64,000 nt of DNA. It comes from an uncultured Synergistaceae bacterium. Its GTDB lineage: Bacteria > Synergistota > Synergistia > Synergistales > Aminiphilaceae. Location of the stretch: NCBI GenBank assembly GCA_937868015.1, contig CALMLW010000045.1, positions 40,960 to 104,959 of the forward strand. Reading direction: 5' to 3'. A model generated the notes under the pieces. That model had not been told where the DNA came from. It saw nothing but the letters and a program-made list of their open reading frames with translations, and made no database searches. This document shows positions 9,205 through 17,687 of the stretch, in pieces (the stretch's first letter is position 1; the number at the start of each line of letters is the position of its first letter). The translations under genes and the position numbers were made by a program.

Positions 9205-10229
9205 CTTTTTTGGCCTTTTTCCTCGTCATCGCCGTGTGTGTGCTGATCCACGAATTTGGGCACTTCGCCAGTGCTCGCCTCATCGGGGTCCGGGTGCATG
9301 AGTTCGCCTTCGGCATGGGCCCCATCCTCCTGTCCCGGGAGCGAGGGTGCACGCGGTGGTCCTTCCGGGCCTTTCCCGTGGGGGGCTTCGTCCGGTTGGC
9401 GGGCATGGGCGAGGAGCAAGAGGGAGAGTCCTGTGCCGACGAAGAATCCTTCGGTCACAAGCGCCCCTGGGAGCGGTGCGTCATCCTGGCGAGCGGCGCG
9501 GGGCTCAACATCCTGCTGGCGGTGGGGCTCACGGCGGCCCTCCTCATGGGACACGGCGTCTTAGATCTGGAGAGCACCGTGGTGGGGGAAGTCATGGCGG
9601 GATACCCGGCGGATCAGTGGGGCGTGGTCTCGGGGGACCGAATCTTGTCGGTGAACGGCGAGGCGGTGACGACGTGGGATGACATGTCTCGGCGCCTCCG
9701 GGAAAAGGGAGCCCAGGGCGCCGTGATGCTGGAGGTGGAGCACCGGGGGGCGGTGAGGGTCTTTTCCGGCGAACTGAGCCGAGACGCCCGGCAGGGGACG
9801 CCCCTTTTCGGCGTGCGCCCCCGATGGGTCACCTATGGCTTCGCGGCGGCCCTGGGGCATTCTTTCAGCTATACCTGGCAGATGAGCCGGGAGATCCTGT
9901 CGGGGATGGTGGCTTGGATTTTCGCTCGCCGAGACATCGACGTCACGGGTCCCGTGGGCATTGCCAACCTGGCGGGGGAGGCGGCTCGCCAGGGGATGTG
10001 GTCCTTTTTGTCGTTTTTAGCGGTGATAAACCTCCATCTGGGGCTTTTGAACCTTTTCCCCTTTCCGGCCCTCGACGGAGGAAGGCTCTTTTTTGTCTTC
10101 GGCGAGATGATCACCGGGCGACGGTTACCCGAAAGGTGGGAGCAGTACATCCACCTGGGGGGATTCGCGGTGCTCATGGCGCTTATCCTGGTGATCACGT
10201 GGCAGGACCTCGTCAAACTCTTGGGGTAG
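9201..10229 (+). CDS. rseP: RseP-type site-2 metalloprotease
   Basis: Membrane zinc protease (M50) that cleaves transmembrane substrates such as anti-sigma factors. 342 residues. HEFGH at residues 17-21 in the first membrane segment supplies the zinc ligands and catalytic Glu, and NLFPFPALDGGR near residue 290 carries the third ligand. Between them lies one PDZ domain (about residues 115-190, with GVVSGDRILSVNGEAV). E. coli RseP has two PDZ domains; this shorter protein has one. It overlaps dxr by 4 nt (ATGA). Its substrate is unknown; no anti-sigma factor is nearby. Confidence 0.93.
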   Translation: MTFLAFFLVIAVCVLIHEFGHFASARLIGVRVHEFAFGMGPILLSRERGCTRWSFRAFPVGGFVRLAGMGEEQEGESCADEESFGHKRPWERCVILASGAGLNILLAVGLTAALLMGHGVLDLESTVVGEVMAGYPADQWGVVSGDRILSVNGEAVTTWDDMSRRLREKGAQGAVMLEVEHRGAVRVFSGELSRDARQGTPLFGVRPRWVTYGFAAALGHSFSYTWQMSREILSGMVAWIFARRDIDVTGPVGIANLAGEAARQGMWSFLSFLAVINLHLGLLNLFPFPALDGGRLFFVFGEMITGRRLPERWEQYIHLGGFAVLMALILVITWQDLVKLLG

Positions 10230-10285
10230 AGCGGGGTTCGGGCCCCGAGAGGGACCCCGGAAGAAAGTCCTAGGCCGCAGTAAAG

Positions 10286-11398
10286 GTGGCGATGGGTATG
10301 GCCTGTGCGCGGGCGGTGTGTGTGGGGGCTTTGGGCATTGGAGGGGATAACCCCGTCAGAGTGGAAAGCATGCTCAAAACCCCCTTGGAAGACCTCGCGG
10401 GGTGCGAAGGGGAGCTTCGAAGCTTGGATCGGGCCCGATGCGAGCTGGTGCGGGTGGCCTTTCCCCGTCGAGAGCTGGCGGGAGCCCTGGGTGAGCTCTG
10501 TCGCAAGAGCCCCATGCCTCTCATGGCGGATATCCATTTTGATCCGGCCCTGGCGGTGGAGGCCCTGAGGCAGGGGTGCCCCGCCGTGCGACTGAACCCG
10601 GGGAACATGTCTCAGCGCGACCTTCGCGAGGTGGTGGTGGCGGCGGAAGATCGGGGGGCCGCGCTGCGCATTGGCGCCAACGGAGGATCGCTCAGCAACG
10701 ACCAGATGGCCCGGGCGGAGGGAGACCGAGCCTTGGCCCTGCTTCACGCTGCGGAAGATCAGCTGGCGGCGCTGGAACGAGAGGGATTTTCTCGCATCAT
10801 CCTTTCGGCCAAGGCCACGTCGGTGCCGGAGACCGTACGGGCCAACGTCCTTTTGGGGCAGCGTCACCCGGACTATCCGCTGCACGTGGGCATCACCGAA
10901 GCGGGGGGCGACGTGGAGGGGATCGTGCGGGGAGCCTGTGGTATTGGCCTCCTCCTGGCTCAGGGGTTGGGAGACACGCTGCGGGTGAGCCTCACGGGGC
11001 CCTCGCCCGACGAAATCCGCGTGGGATACGCCCTTTTGCGTGCCCTAGAGCTCCGGGCTCTGGGGGCCCAGCTCCTGTCTTGTCCCACCTGCGGCCGCCG
11101 AAGGGCCGATGTGAGCGCCATCGCCGCCGCCCTTCGCCCCCACCTGGACTCCTTTCCCGACGGAGTGACCATCGCTGTTATGGGGTGCGAAGTTAATGGG
11201 CCCCGGGAAGCCCGGGAGGCGGATGTGGGGGTGGCCGGATCTCCCGGAGGAGTGATCCTCTTTCGCCGGGGAGAGTTTCTGGGCGAGCTGCCCCGGGAAA
11301 ATCCGGAGGACGTGGTGGAGGCCCTGCGCCGAGCTCTGGCGGATCCTTCGAGAGACAGCACCCCGGAGGAGGGCGGAGCCCCCGGAGATGGAGCGTAG
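10286..11398 (+). CDS. ispG: 4-hydroxy-3-methylbut-2-en-1-yl diphosphate synthase
   Basis: Penultimate MEP enzyme: an iron-sulfur reductase converting MEcPP to HMBPP. 370 residues. VGALGIGGDNPVRVESM is the N-terminal barrel entry, PLMADIHFDPALA and VRLNPGNM are typical, and the [4Fe-4S] ligands are the two cysteines of SCPTCGRR and the one in MGCEVNGPREA. GTG 10286 is used because the conserved start region lies immediately after it; no strong Shine-Dalgarno is visible, and an in-frame ATG (10292) follows closely. It lies 56 nt downstream of rseP. Confidence 0.94.
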   Translation: MAMGMACARAVCVGALGIGGDNPVRVESMLKTPLEDLAGCEGELRSLDRARCELVRVAFPRRELAGALGELCRKSPMPLMADIHFDPALAVEALRQGCPAVRLNPGNMSQRDLREVVVAAEDRGAALRIGANGGSLSNDQMARAEGDRALALLHAAEDQLAALEREGFSRIILSAKATSVPETVRANVLLGQRHPDYPLHVGITEAGGDVEGIVRGACGIGLLLAQGLGDTLRVSLTGPSPDEIRVGYALLRALELRALGAQLLSCPTCGRRRADVSAIAAALRPHLDSFPDGVTIAVMGCEVNGPREAREADVGVAGSPGGVILFRRGEFLGELPRENPEDVVEALRRALADPSRDSTPEEGGAPGDGA

Positions 11399-11432
11399 GC
11401 GCCGCAGATCTGAAAGAGGGAGAGGAACCCCC

Positions 11433-11966
11433 ATGGATTCAGAGAAAAGCCAGACTTTCCCCTCCAAGACTCCTGATCTCGAAGGGGTGGCTTCGGAGGA
11501 AACGGGCCTCCGGAGGCCTTGGTTTGTCTTGGTCACGGGGAAAGACCTTGAGGCCTTTCCTGAGGCCCCTCGTTACGATGGATTTGCCGTGCGAGAGGCC
11601 CTTTTGCCCGCCGGAGCATCGACCCTGGAAGGAATGGCATGGACCGAAGGGCCGCCTCCCGTTCAGAGCCTCGCCGCCGCCATCGTTGCCCCCCCTCTCT
11701 CGGAGTCGGTGGTAGGGGCGGCGGTGGGGGTGCTGTGCCTGGCGGATGGTTCCCGTCGGGCGGCGGTGGTGACTTGTCTCGGAGGGGCCGAGGAGGCGCT
11801 GATGCGGGTGGAAGAGATCCTTTTCCGGGAAGTCGACGAAAAAGACGACCTCGCCGTGGAGACCTTGTACCTGGCGGGAGAGGAGGCCGAGGCCCGGGAA
11901 GAAGAGGCCGCTACGGTGGGGGCGGCATGCTTCTTCGGTGGGTTAGGGAACGAAGGAGCCTCTTAA
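11433..11966 (+). CDS. Conserved-looking protein of unknown function
   Basis: 177 residues that I do not recognise. Start ATG 11433 follows a purine-rich AGAGGGAGAGG stretch; the in-frame upstream ATG at 11388 would overlap ispG and encode an Arg-rich run, so it is less likely. The protein is Ala/Glu-rich and probably soluble alpha/beta, with hydrophobic strands (WFVLVTG, GAAVGVLCLADG, AAVVTCLGG) and an acidic C-terminal helix; there is no signal peptide or membrane segment. It sits between ispG and speE. The layout faintly recalls pyruvoyl-dependent arginine decarboxylase, often met near speE, but the Ser-Ser cleavage site and following Pro-Pro are not visible, so I do not assign it. Confidence 0.6.
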   Translation: MDSEKSQTFPSKTPDLEGVASEETGLRRPWFVLVTGKDLEAFPEAPRYDGFAVREALLPAGASTLEGMAWTEGPPPVQSLAAAIVAPPLSESVVGAAVGVLCLADGSRRAAVVTCLGGAEEALMRVEEILFREVDEKDDLAVETLYLAGEEAEAREEEAATVGAACFFGGLGNEGAS

Positions 11967-12077
11967 GGCGCGATCTCCGATGATCCCAGGAACTTTACGA
12001 AAAAGCGGGCCACCGCGACGGAAGGACGGAGGCGAAGGGGAGATGGATCGAGGACGCGGGAGAAGGGAGTGCTTTCG

Positions 12078-12926
12078 ATGCAGGTGATGGAGCGCAAGAC
12101 GAACGACCTGTGGTTTACGGAAGAACAGACCCCTGACATGAGGATGGGGTTGCGCATCAAGCAAGTACTGCGACACGAAGAGACCCCATACCAGCGACTG
12201 TTGGTGGTGGAGACGGAAGAGTGGGGCCGGGCGTTGGTGCTGGACGGGGCCATCCAGATCACCGAAAAAGACGAGTTCACCTACCATGAGATGATGGCCC
12301 ACGTGCCTCTTTGCGCCCACCCTGCCCCGTGCCGAGTGCTGGTGGTGGGGGGGGGTGACGGAGGCGTCGTGCGGGAGGTGGCCAGGCACGGGGCCGTGTC
12401 CCAGATCTTTCTGGTAGACATCGACGCCGAAGTGACCAGGGCTTCCCGGGAGTTCTTCCCCTCGGTGAGCTGCGCGCTGGATGATCCCCGGGTCACCGTA
12501 CTCCACGAGGACGCCTTGGTGTTTGTGAAAGACCATCAGGCGAGCTTTGACGTGATCATCGTGGATAGCACGGATCCCGTGGACTTCGCGGCGGGCCTTT
12601 TTTGCGCCCCCTTCTACCGGGACGTGTACCAGGCTCTGAAAGAAGATGGGATGTTGATGGCCCAGACCGAATCTCCCTTTGCAGAACCCCGCATGGTCAC
12701 CCCCACCTTTCAGCAGATGCGTAGCGTCTTCCCCTTGGTCCATCTCTGCTGGGGCTCCATGCCCACCTATCCTACGGGGACCTGGACCTACATGGTGGGA
12801 AGCCGTCGCCACGACCCTCGCATCCTCCGAAGCCCCGTGCCCCAGGGAACAAGGTACTACTCCGAGGCCATTCACGGCGCCTCTTTTGTGCTTCCCCCCT
12901 ACATGCAGGAACAGATCGGCGAGTAG
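12078..12926 (+). CDS. speE: Polyamine aminopropyltransferase (spermidine synthase)
   Basis: Transfers an aminopropyl group from decarboxylated AdoMet to putrescine or a related amine. 282 residues with WFTEEQTPDMRMGLRI at the N-terminus, the glycine-rich nucleotide loop VVGGGDGGVVREV, the aspartates LVDIDAEV and DVIIVDSTDP, and YPTGTW for substrate. Start ATG 12078 has AAGGGAG at 12063-12069 at good spacing. No AdoMet decarboxylase or arginine/ornithine decarboxylase gene is recognisable in the window. It is followed by the promoter of arcA. Confidence 0.92.
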   Translation: MQVMERKTNDLWFTEEQTPDMRMGLRIKQVLRHEETPYQRLLVVETEEWGRALVLDGAIQITEKDEFTYHEMMAHVPLCAHPAPCRVLVVGGGDGGVVREVARHGAVSQIFLVDIDAEVTRASREFFPSVSCALDDPRVTVLHEDALVFVKDHQASFDVIIVDSTDPVDFAAGLFCAPFYRDVYQALKEDGMLMAQTESPFAEPRMVTPTFQQMRSVFPLVHLCWGSMPTYPTGTWTYMVGSRRHDPRILRSPVPQGTRYYSEAIHGASFVLPPYMQEQIGE

Positions 12927-12988
12927 GCGACGGGGGCGGCGGCCCGGGGTCGGAGGGGAGGGCCACGAAAAGGGTAAAGGGATGACCC

Positions 12989-13017
12989 TTGCCAGGATGG
13001 AAGGGCTATGATATAAC
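12989..13017 (+). promoter_or_regulatory. Sigma-70-type promoter of arcA
   Basis: TTGCCA (12989-12994) and TATAAC (13012-13017) are separated by exactly 17 nt. A TG one base before the -10 (TGATATAAC) makes it an extended -10. Each hexamer matches 5 of 6 consensus bases, unusual in such a GC-rich region. It lies 59 nt ahead of the arcA start and separates arginine catabolism from speE. Confidence 0.7.
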
Positions 13018-13075
13018 TGAAAGAGTAAACCGGCTTGCTTTTTTGGTTCATTTCTTCCCGAAGAGGAGTGGGGTC

Positions 13076-14314
13076 ATGACAAGCGATAGCCGAGGTTTTT
13101 CCGTGGGTTCCGAGGTGGGGCGCCTGAGGCGAGTGATGCTCCACCGGCCAGGACTGGAACTGGACCGCCTCACCATTCACAACAAGGATGAGCTTCTTTT
13201 TGACGACATCCTGTGGCTCGAAGAGGCCCAGAGGGAGCACGACGCCTTCGCCGACCTGCTCCGGGACAATGGCGTGGAAGTGGTTTATTTCCGCAATTGT
13301 CTGGCCCACATCCTCCGGGAGGAACCCCTGCGCGACGAGCTCCTGGACGACGCGTTGGCCCTGGAGGCCCTGGACATTCCCCTGGCGGGGGCTCTAAAAA
13401 AAGAGCTCATGGGCATGAACCCCGCAGACCTGGCCGAGGTGCTCATCTCGGGTCTCACGAAGAAAGAGACGGAAGCCATCGTGGGGGACATCCGGAGCCT
13501 GGCGATCCGCTTCCCGGATGTCAACGATTTTCTCATCCGCCCCCTTCCCAACCTGTACTTCCAGAGAGACCCCTTCGCCTTCGTGAAAAATGGAGTCATT
13601 GTAAGCTGCATGAACTTTGATGCCCGGCGGCGGGAGCCCCTCTACGCCCACGCCATTTTCCGCCACCACCCCTATTTTGCCGATGTCCAGATCATCTTTG
13701 GGGACGACCCCCGGGATTGCGCTCCCTACACCATCGAGGGGGGCGACGTGCTGGTGCTCTCCGAGGACACGGTGGCCATCGGGGTGAGTCAGCGCACCCG
13801 GGCGGGCACCGTCCAGATCGTGGGGCGGAGGATGGCCCAGAAACTGGGCATCCGCACCGTTTTGGCGGTGGATATCCCGAAAATCCGGGCCTCCATGCAC
13901 CTGGACACCGTGTTCACCATGGTGGATCGGGACGCTTTCACCATCTATCCGGGACTGGAAGAGCACTTGCACATCGCCGAGCTGCGCTATGACGCCGACG
14001 GCGCCCTGGAGGGCATTGTGGACCATCACAGTCTGTCGGATTGCCTCCGGCGTACGTTGCACATGGACCACCCCCGCTTCATTGAGACGGGGGGAGGGGA
14101 TCCCATCGCGGCGGCCCGGGAGCAGTGGAACGACGGCACCAACACGTTGGCCATCGCGCCGGGAGTGGTGGTGACCTATCGCCAGAACGTGGTGTCGAAT
14201 CAGGTGCTGCGGGAAAACGGAGTGAAGGTTTTCGAAATCCGCGGAGCCGAACTGGGCCGGGGGCGCGGGGGGCCCCGTTGTATGACCCACCCCCTGATGA
14301 GAGAACAGTTGTAA
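13076..14314 (+). CDS. arcA: Arginine deiminase
   Basis: Hydrolyses arginine to citrulline and ammonia, the first step of the deiminase pathway. 412 residues. Guanidinium-binding residues are in LYFQRDP and IEGGDV, the catalytic His in SMHLDTVFTMVD, and the nucleophilic Cys at about residue 402 in GGPRCMTHPL. ATG 13076 follows GAGGAGTGGGG. It has its own promoter and is followed 100 nt later by an ornithine carbamoyltransferase gene, so the pair could yield carbamoyl phosphate and ornithine. Carbamate kinase and an arginine/ornithine antiporter, expected partners, are not in this window. Confidence 0.96.
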   Translation: MTSDSRGFSVGSEVGRLRRVMLHRPGLELDRLTIHNKDELLFDDILWLEEAQREHDAFADLLRDNGVEVVYFRNCLAHILREEPLRDELLDDALALEALDIPLAGALKKELMGMNPADLAEVLISGLTKKETEAIVGDIRSLAIRFPDVNDFLIRPLPNLYFQRDPFAFVKNGVIVSCMNFDARRREPLYAHAIFRHHPYFADVQIIFGDDPRDCAPYTIEGGDVLVLSEDTVAIGVSQRTRAGTVQIVGRRMAQKLGIRTVLAVDIPKIRASMHLDTVFTMVDRDAFTIYPGLEEHLHIAELRYDADGALEGIVDHHSLSDCLRRTLHMDHPRFIETGGGDPIAAAREQWNDGTNTLAIAPGVVVTYRQNVVSNQVLRENGVKVFEIRGAELGRGRGGPRCMTHPLMREQL

Positions 14315-14414
14315 TCGCCGTCTTTTTTTTCGTCCCCGTTCGAGGAATCGTCCGGGCCGTGGGGAGCAGTAGACGAAGCCAGGGCTTCGTGATGTCAAAG
14401 GAGGAGAGAGTATC

Positions 14415-15410
14415 ATGCCGGTTAACCTGAAGGGACGTAGTTTTTTGACTCTGATGGATTTCACCCCCGAAGAGGTTCGATACATGTTGGACCTGAGCCA
14501 CGACCTCAAGGCAAAGAAGCGTACGGGGGTGCGGGAGCCGCTGTTGGCGGGGAGAAACATTGTCTTGCTTTTCGAGAAAACTTCCACTCGGACGCGTTGC
14601 GCCTTCGAAGTGGCGGCGATGGACGAAGGGGCCCACGTGACGTTTTTGGATTCCAGCAGCTCCCAGATGGGAAAAAAGGAATCCCTGGAGGACACGGCTA
14701 AGGTACTGGGGCGCTTTTACGACGGCATTGAGTACCGGGGCTACCAGCAGGAAGTGGTGGAGCTCCTCGCCAAGTATGCAGGAGTGCCGGTGTGGAACGG
14801 CCTCACCGACATAGACCACCCGACTCAGATCCTGGCGGACTTCATGACCATTGAAGAGCACGTGGCCAAACCCCTAAACAAAGTAAAGTTGGTCTTTGCC
14901 GGAGACACCAGGAACAACATGGCCTACGCCCTCATGTACGGCGCCGCCAAGACGGGGATGCACTTCGTGGGATTGGGCCCCAAGGAGCTGAGCCCCAACG
15001 CCGAGATCCTCGCCAAGGTGCGAGAAGAGGCCAAGATCACCGGGGCGGTCATCGAGGTCAGCGACAGCTTGGAATCCGTCAAGGGCGCCGACGTCATATA
15101 CACCGACGTGTGGGCCTCCATGGGAGAAGAGGACAAAATCCCCGAAAGGGTGAAGTTGCTGACGGATTACAAGGTCACCATGGAAATGATGGAAAAAACG
15201 GGCAACCCGGATGTGATCTTCCTGCACTGCCTCCCGGCGTTCCACAACTTCGAGACGAAGCTGGCCAAGGACATGAAAGAAAAGGGGTACGACATCCGAG
15301 AAGTGACGGATGAGGTTTTCCGGAGCCGTCACTCGGTGGTCTTCGACGAGGCCGAAAACCGCATGCACACCATCAAGGCCGTGATGGTGGCCACCATAGG
15401 CCGCAACTAA
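14415..15410 (+). CDS. argF: Ornithine carbamoyltransferase
   Basis: Interconverts ornithine plus carbamoyl phosphate with citrulline. 331 residues, complete. The carbamoyl-phosphate motif STRTR is in [21 protein letters not shown] in [12 protein letters not shown], and the ornithine-binding HCLPAFHN near the C-terminus. ATG 14415 follows AAAGGAGGAGAG. Placed directly after arcA and ended by a strong terminator, it most probably serves catabolism (arcB role), although the sequence alone cannot exclude anabolic use. Confidence 0.95.
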   Translation: MPVNLKGRSFLTLMDFTPEEVRYMLDLSHDLKAKKRTGVREPLLAGRNIVLLFEKTSTRTRCAFEVAAMDEGAHVTFLDSSSSQMGKKESLEDTAKVLGRFYDGIEYRGYQQEVVELLAKYAGVPVWNGLTDIDHPTQILADFMTIEEHVAKPLNKVKLVFAGDTRNNMAYALMYGAAKTGMHFVGLGPKELSPNAEILAKVREEAKITGAVIEVSDSLESVKGADVIYTDVWASMGEEDKIPERVKLLTDYKVTMEMMEKTGNPDVIFLHCLPAFHNFETKLAKDMKEKGYDIREVTDEVFRSRHSVVFDEAENRMHTIKAVMVATIGRN

Positions 15411-15441
15411 CCCTCCGTTATCCCCCTTCCTTCGGTGTTTT

Positions 15442-15475
15442 ATCCCCCAGGGCCTGGGCCCTGGGGGATTTTTTG
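15442..15475 (+). terminator. Intrinsic terminator after argF
   Basis: ATCCCCCAGGGCC (15442-15454) pairs with GGCCCTGGGGGAT (15457-15469), giving a very stable GC-rich stem with a tiny loop. Together with the last base pairs of the stem, six T residues run from 15469 to 15474. It ends the arcA-argF transcript 31 nt after the argF stop codon. Confidence 0.88.
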
Positions 15476-15595
15476 TCCCGGGGAGGTGAAGGTCCCAGGG
15501 TGCGCCTTTTGACCTATGGACGGAGAGCCTCCCCTTGCGAGAGAATGGGGCGAGGTGGCATCGATTCCCTTTTTCGTGCTTTCGGACAAGGGGTG

Positions 15596-15626
15596 TCGTG
15601 CCCGGGCCTTCGGGCCGATACCACGA
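15596..15626 (+). promoter_or_regulatory. Hairpin adjoining the response-regulator ribosome-binding site
   Basis: TCGTG (15596-15600) pairs with CACGA (15622-15626); inside, GGCC-TTCG-GGCC (15605-15616) forms a classic UUCG tetraloop hairpin. The outer stem ends at the first base of AAGGAGG (15626-15632). It could tune translation of the regulator. I found no convincing sigma-70 promoter in the 165-nt spacer. Confidence 0.4.
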
Positions 15627-15639
15627 AGGAGGTAAGCCC

Positions 15640-16269
15640 ATGATCAGGGTGTTTCTTGCCGACGACCACCCCCTGACCCGATCGGGGATCGCGGCGTACC
15701 TGGAGCAGGAAAAGGACATGGAATTGGTGGGAGAGGCCTCCGACGGGGAGGAGGCCCTGGAGCGCATTCGGGCCCTGGCCCCCGACGTGGCGCTCATGGA
15801 TATCCGCATGCCCAAGGGCGACGGAGTCTCCGTGGTGCGGCGCATGAAAGAAGAAGGGCTGCGCACGGCGGCCCTCATGCTGACTTCCTACGACGCTCAG
15901 CAATATGTGGTGGCCTCCTTGCGCAACGGGGCCAAGGGGTATGTGCTCAAGACGGCCACCCCGGAAGAGCTGGCGTCCGCCATCCGGGTCGTCTCCGTCG
16001 GGGGAGTCTATCTGGACCGGGAGGTTTCCCGAAACATCGAGGGGGACTTTTCCCCCGAGGAGCTCTCTGTGCGAGAGCGGGAGGTGCTCCTTTTGGCCGC
16101 CAAGGGACTTTCTAGCAAGGAGGCCGCCAGGGAGCTCTTTATCAGCGACCGCACGGTGCAGACCCACCTCGCCTCGATTTACGATAAATTGGGGGCCAAA
16201 AACAAGACCGAGGCCATGCTCTTGGCCCTTAAGTACGGCATCGTCACGTTGGAGGACTTGCTGGATTGA
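15640..16269 (+). CDS. NarL/FixJ-family response regulator
   Basis: 209-residue transcription regulator. Receiver domain residues 1-120: acidic pair D8/D9, phosphoacceptor D54 in VALMDIRMP, conserved Thr in MLTSYD and Lys in YVLKTATPEE. LuxR-type helix-turn-helix about residues 140-205 (LSVREREVLLLAAKG, then SDRTVQTHLASIYDKLGAKNKTEA). ATG 15640 follows AAGGAGGTAAG. The partner kinase starts inside its stop codon (TTGA overlap), so the two form one signalling pair. Target genes cannot be read from the sequence. Confidence 0.93.
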   Translation: MIRVFLADDHPLTRSGIAAYLEQEKDMELVGEASDGEEALERIRALAPDVALMDIRMPKGDGVSVVRRMKEEGLRTAALMLTSYDAQQYVVASLRNGAKGYVLKTATPEELASAIRVVSVGGVYLDREVSRNIEGDFSPEELSVREREVLLLAAKGLSSKEAARELFISDRTVQTHLASIYDKLGAKNKTEAMLLALKYGIVTLEDLLD

Positions 16270-17666
16270 GAAGGCATCTCCTCCTGGCCCTCACCGTGGC
16301 GATCCTCCTGCCGTCGTTGGCCATCTTGGTGGCCTCCGGGGTTAGCCTCATCGAGCACGAGCGCGCCATCCGGGTGGTGGCCCGCTCCTACGTTCAGGAT
16401 CTGGCGGAGATGGTGGCCTCTCGCCTGGACCTGCGCTGGGGGCGTTTTGGCCTTCCTGGGCAGGAATACCCGGACCGCCGGACCCTGGATTCCTCGCGGG
16501 AGTTCCTCTTTCGCTTCTTCTCCTGGCGTCTTTCCATGCCGGGATGGGTGGCGGTCATTGACGAGGGGGGACAGATCATGACCGCCTCTCCGGGGGCCGA
16601 ATCGCTGGCCCAGATTGCCCCCGGGGGGGTGCCTGTGGGGCATGTCCTGGACATCAAAGACATCCACGGGAAGAAGTACACCATCGCGGCGTACCCCGTG
16701 CGCGATACCCGGTGGTTTGTGGTGGCGGCGGTGTCGTGGGAGGCCTTATTGGGGCCCATGGTGCGCTATGGGAGCCTCTGGGCCCTGGTGATCAGCGGCT
16801 TTGCCCTGGCGGGGCTCGCGGCGGTGTGGGCCCTGTGGCGCTGGCTCATCGCTCCCCTGAGGGCCCTGGAAAATGAGGTATCCCGGCTGCGATGGGGGGA
16901 GGAGACCCCCGCAGCCAAGGGGGCCCCAGCGGTGTTCGAGCTCCAGCGCCTGCGGGGAGTCTTGCGCCATCTCGCCCAGACCGCCATCGAAAAATCCCGG
17001 CTCATGCGCCGTTCCGTGACGGACCTGGTGCGGGTCCAGGAGCAAGAACGCACTCGATTGGCGCGGGAGATCCACGACGGCCCCCTACAGAGCATCACGG
17101 CGTTGATCCAGCAGCTCCGCCTCGCCGACCTGGCGCCATCAATCGAAGACCGGAGCAGGAGGATGACCATGGCGGAAGAGGGGGCCCATCTGGCGGTCCG
17201 GGAGCTCCGGGGGCTCTGCGACGAACTCTCCCCTCCTTGGCTTGATCTGGGCCTTTCCCAGGCGGTGACGGAGTTGGCGGAGCGCCTTTCGGCCCACCTC
17301 GACGTGGCGATTTCTGTGGAGTGCGAATCTGCTGCGGACGACCTATCTTCCGAAGCGGTGCTGTCCCTTTTTCGGGTGGCGCAGGAGGCGATCCATAACG
17401 CCGTGCGCCACGGTAGGGCCCGTCGGGTGGAGCTCCGGGGAACCAGGGAAGGGAATTTCTTCGCCTTGGAGATAGAGGACGACGGCGAGGGGTTCTCCCC
17501 GGGGGAAGATTTTAACGCCCTGCGGGTTCGGGGGCATCGGGGACTGGCCAACATGCAGGAGCGCATGGCCCTTGTGGGGGGCACGCTGGAGCTGCGCTCT
17601 TCCCCCGGAAAGGGAACCCTGGTGCGGTGTATCGTGCCCCTGGGGGCGGAGGGGGAGGCGGACTAG
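16266..17666 (+). CDS. NarL-type sensor histidine kinase
   Basis: 466 residues, TTG start coupled to the regulator stop. Membrane segment at about residues 4-27, then an extracytoplasmic region of about 130 residues with a PAS/Cache-like feel (GWVAVIDEGGQIM, then YTIAAYPVRDTRWFVVAAV), a second membrane segment at about 165-195 and a HAMP-like linker. The HisKA_3 dimerisation helix carries H270 in RLAREIHDGPLQS; the ATPase domain shows EAIHNAVRHGRA, DDGEGF and GLANMQERMALVGG. The sensed signal is unknown. It ends only 21 nt from a convergent gene, with no obvious terminator between. Confidence 0.92.
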   Translation: MRRHLLLALTVAILLPSLAILVASGVSLIEHERAIRVVARSYVQDLAEMVASRLDLRWGRFGLPGQEYPDRRTLDSSREFLFRFFSWRLSMPGWVAVIDEGGQIMTASPGAESLAQIAPGGVPVGHVLDIKDIHGKKYTIAAYPVRDTRWFVVAAVSWEALLGPMVRYGSLWALVISGFALAGLAAVWALWRWLIAPLRALENEVSRLRWGEETPAAKGAPAVFELQRLRGVLRHLAQTAIEKSRLMRRSVTDLVRVQEQERTRLAREIHDGPLQSITALIQQLRLADLAPSIEDRSRRMTMAEEGAHLAVRELRGLCDELSPPWLDLGLSQAVTELAERLSAHLDVAISVECESAADDLSSEAVLSLFRVAQEAIHNAVRHGRARRVELRGTREGNFFALEIEDDGEGFSPGEDFNALRVRGHRGLANMQERMALVGGTLELRSSPGKGTLVRCIVPLGAEGEAD

Positions 17667-17687
17667 ATCAGGCCCTCTCCTGAAAGC

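Noticed and set aside
14315..14414. Terminator between arcA and argF
   Set aside because: There is a long T-run (near 14324) but no stable stem in front of it, so the two genes are treated as one transcript.
13394..14695. Long minus-strand frame of 433 codons antisense to arcA and argF
   Set aside because: It is His/Pro/Arg-rich with no domain, fully antisense to two secure genes; GC-rich DNA keeps such frames open.
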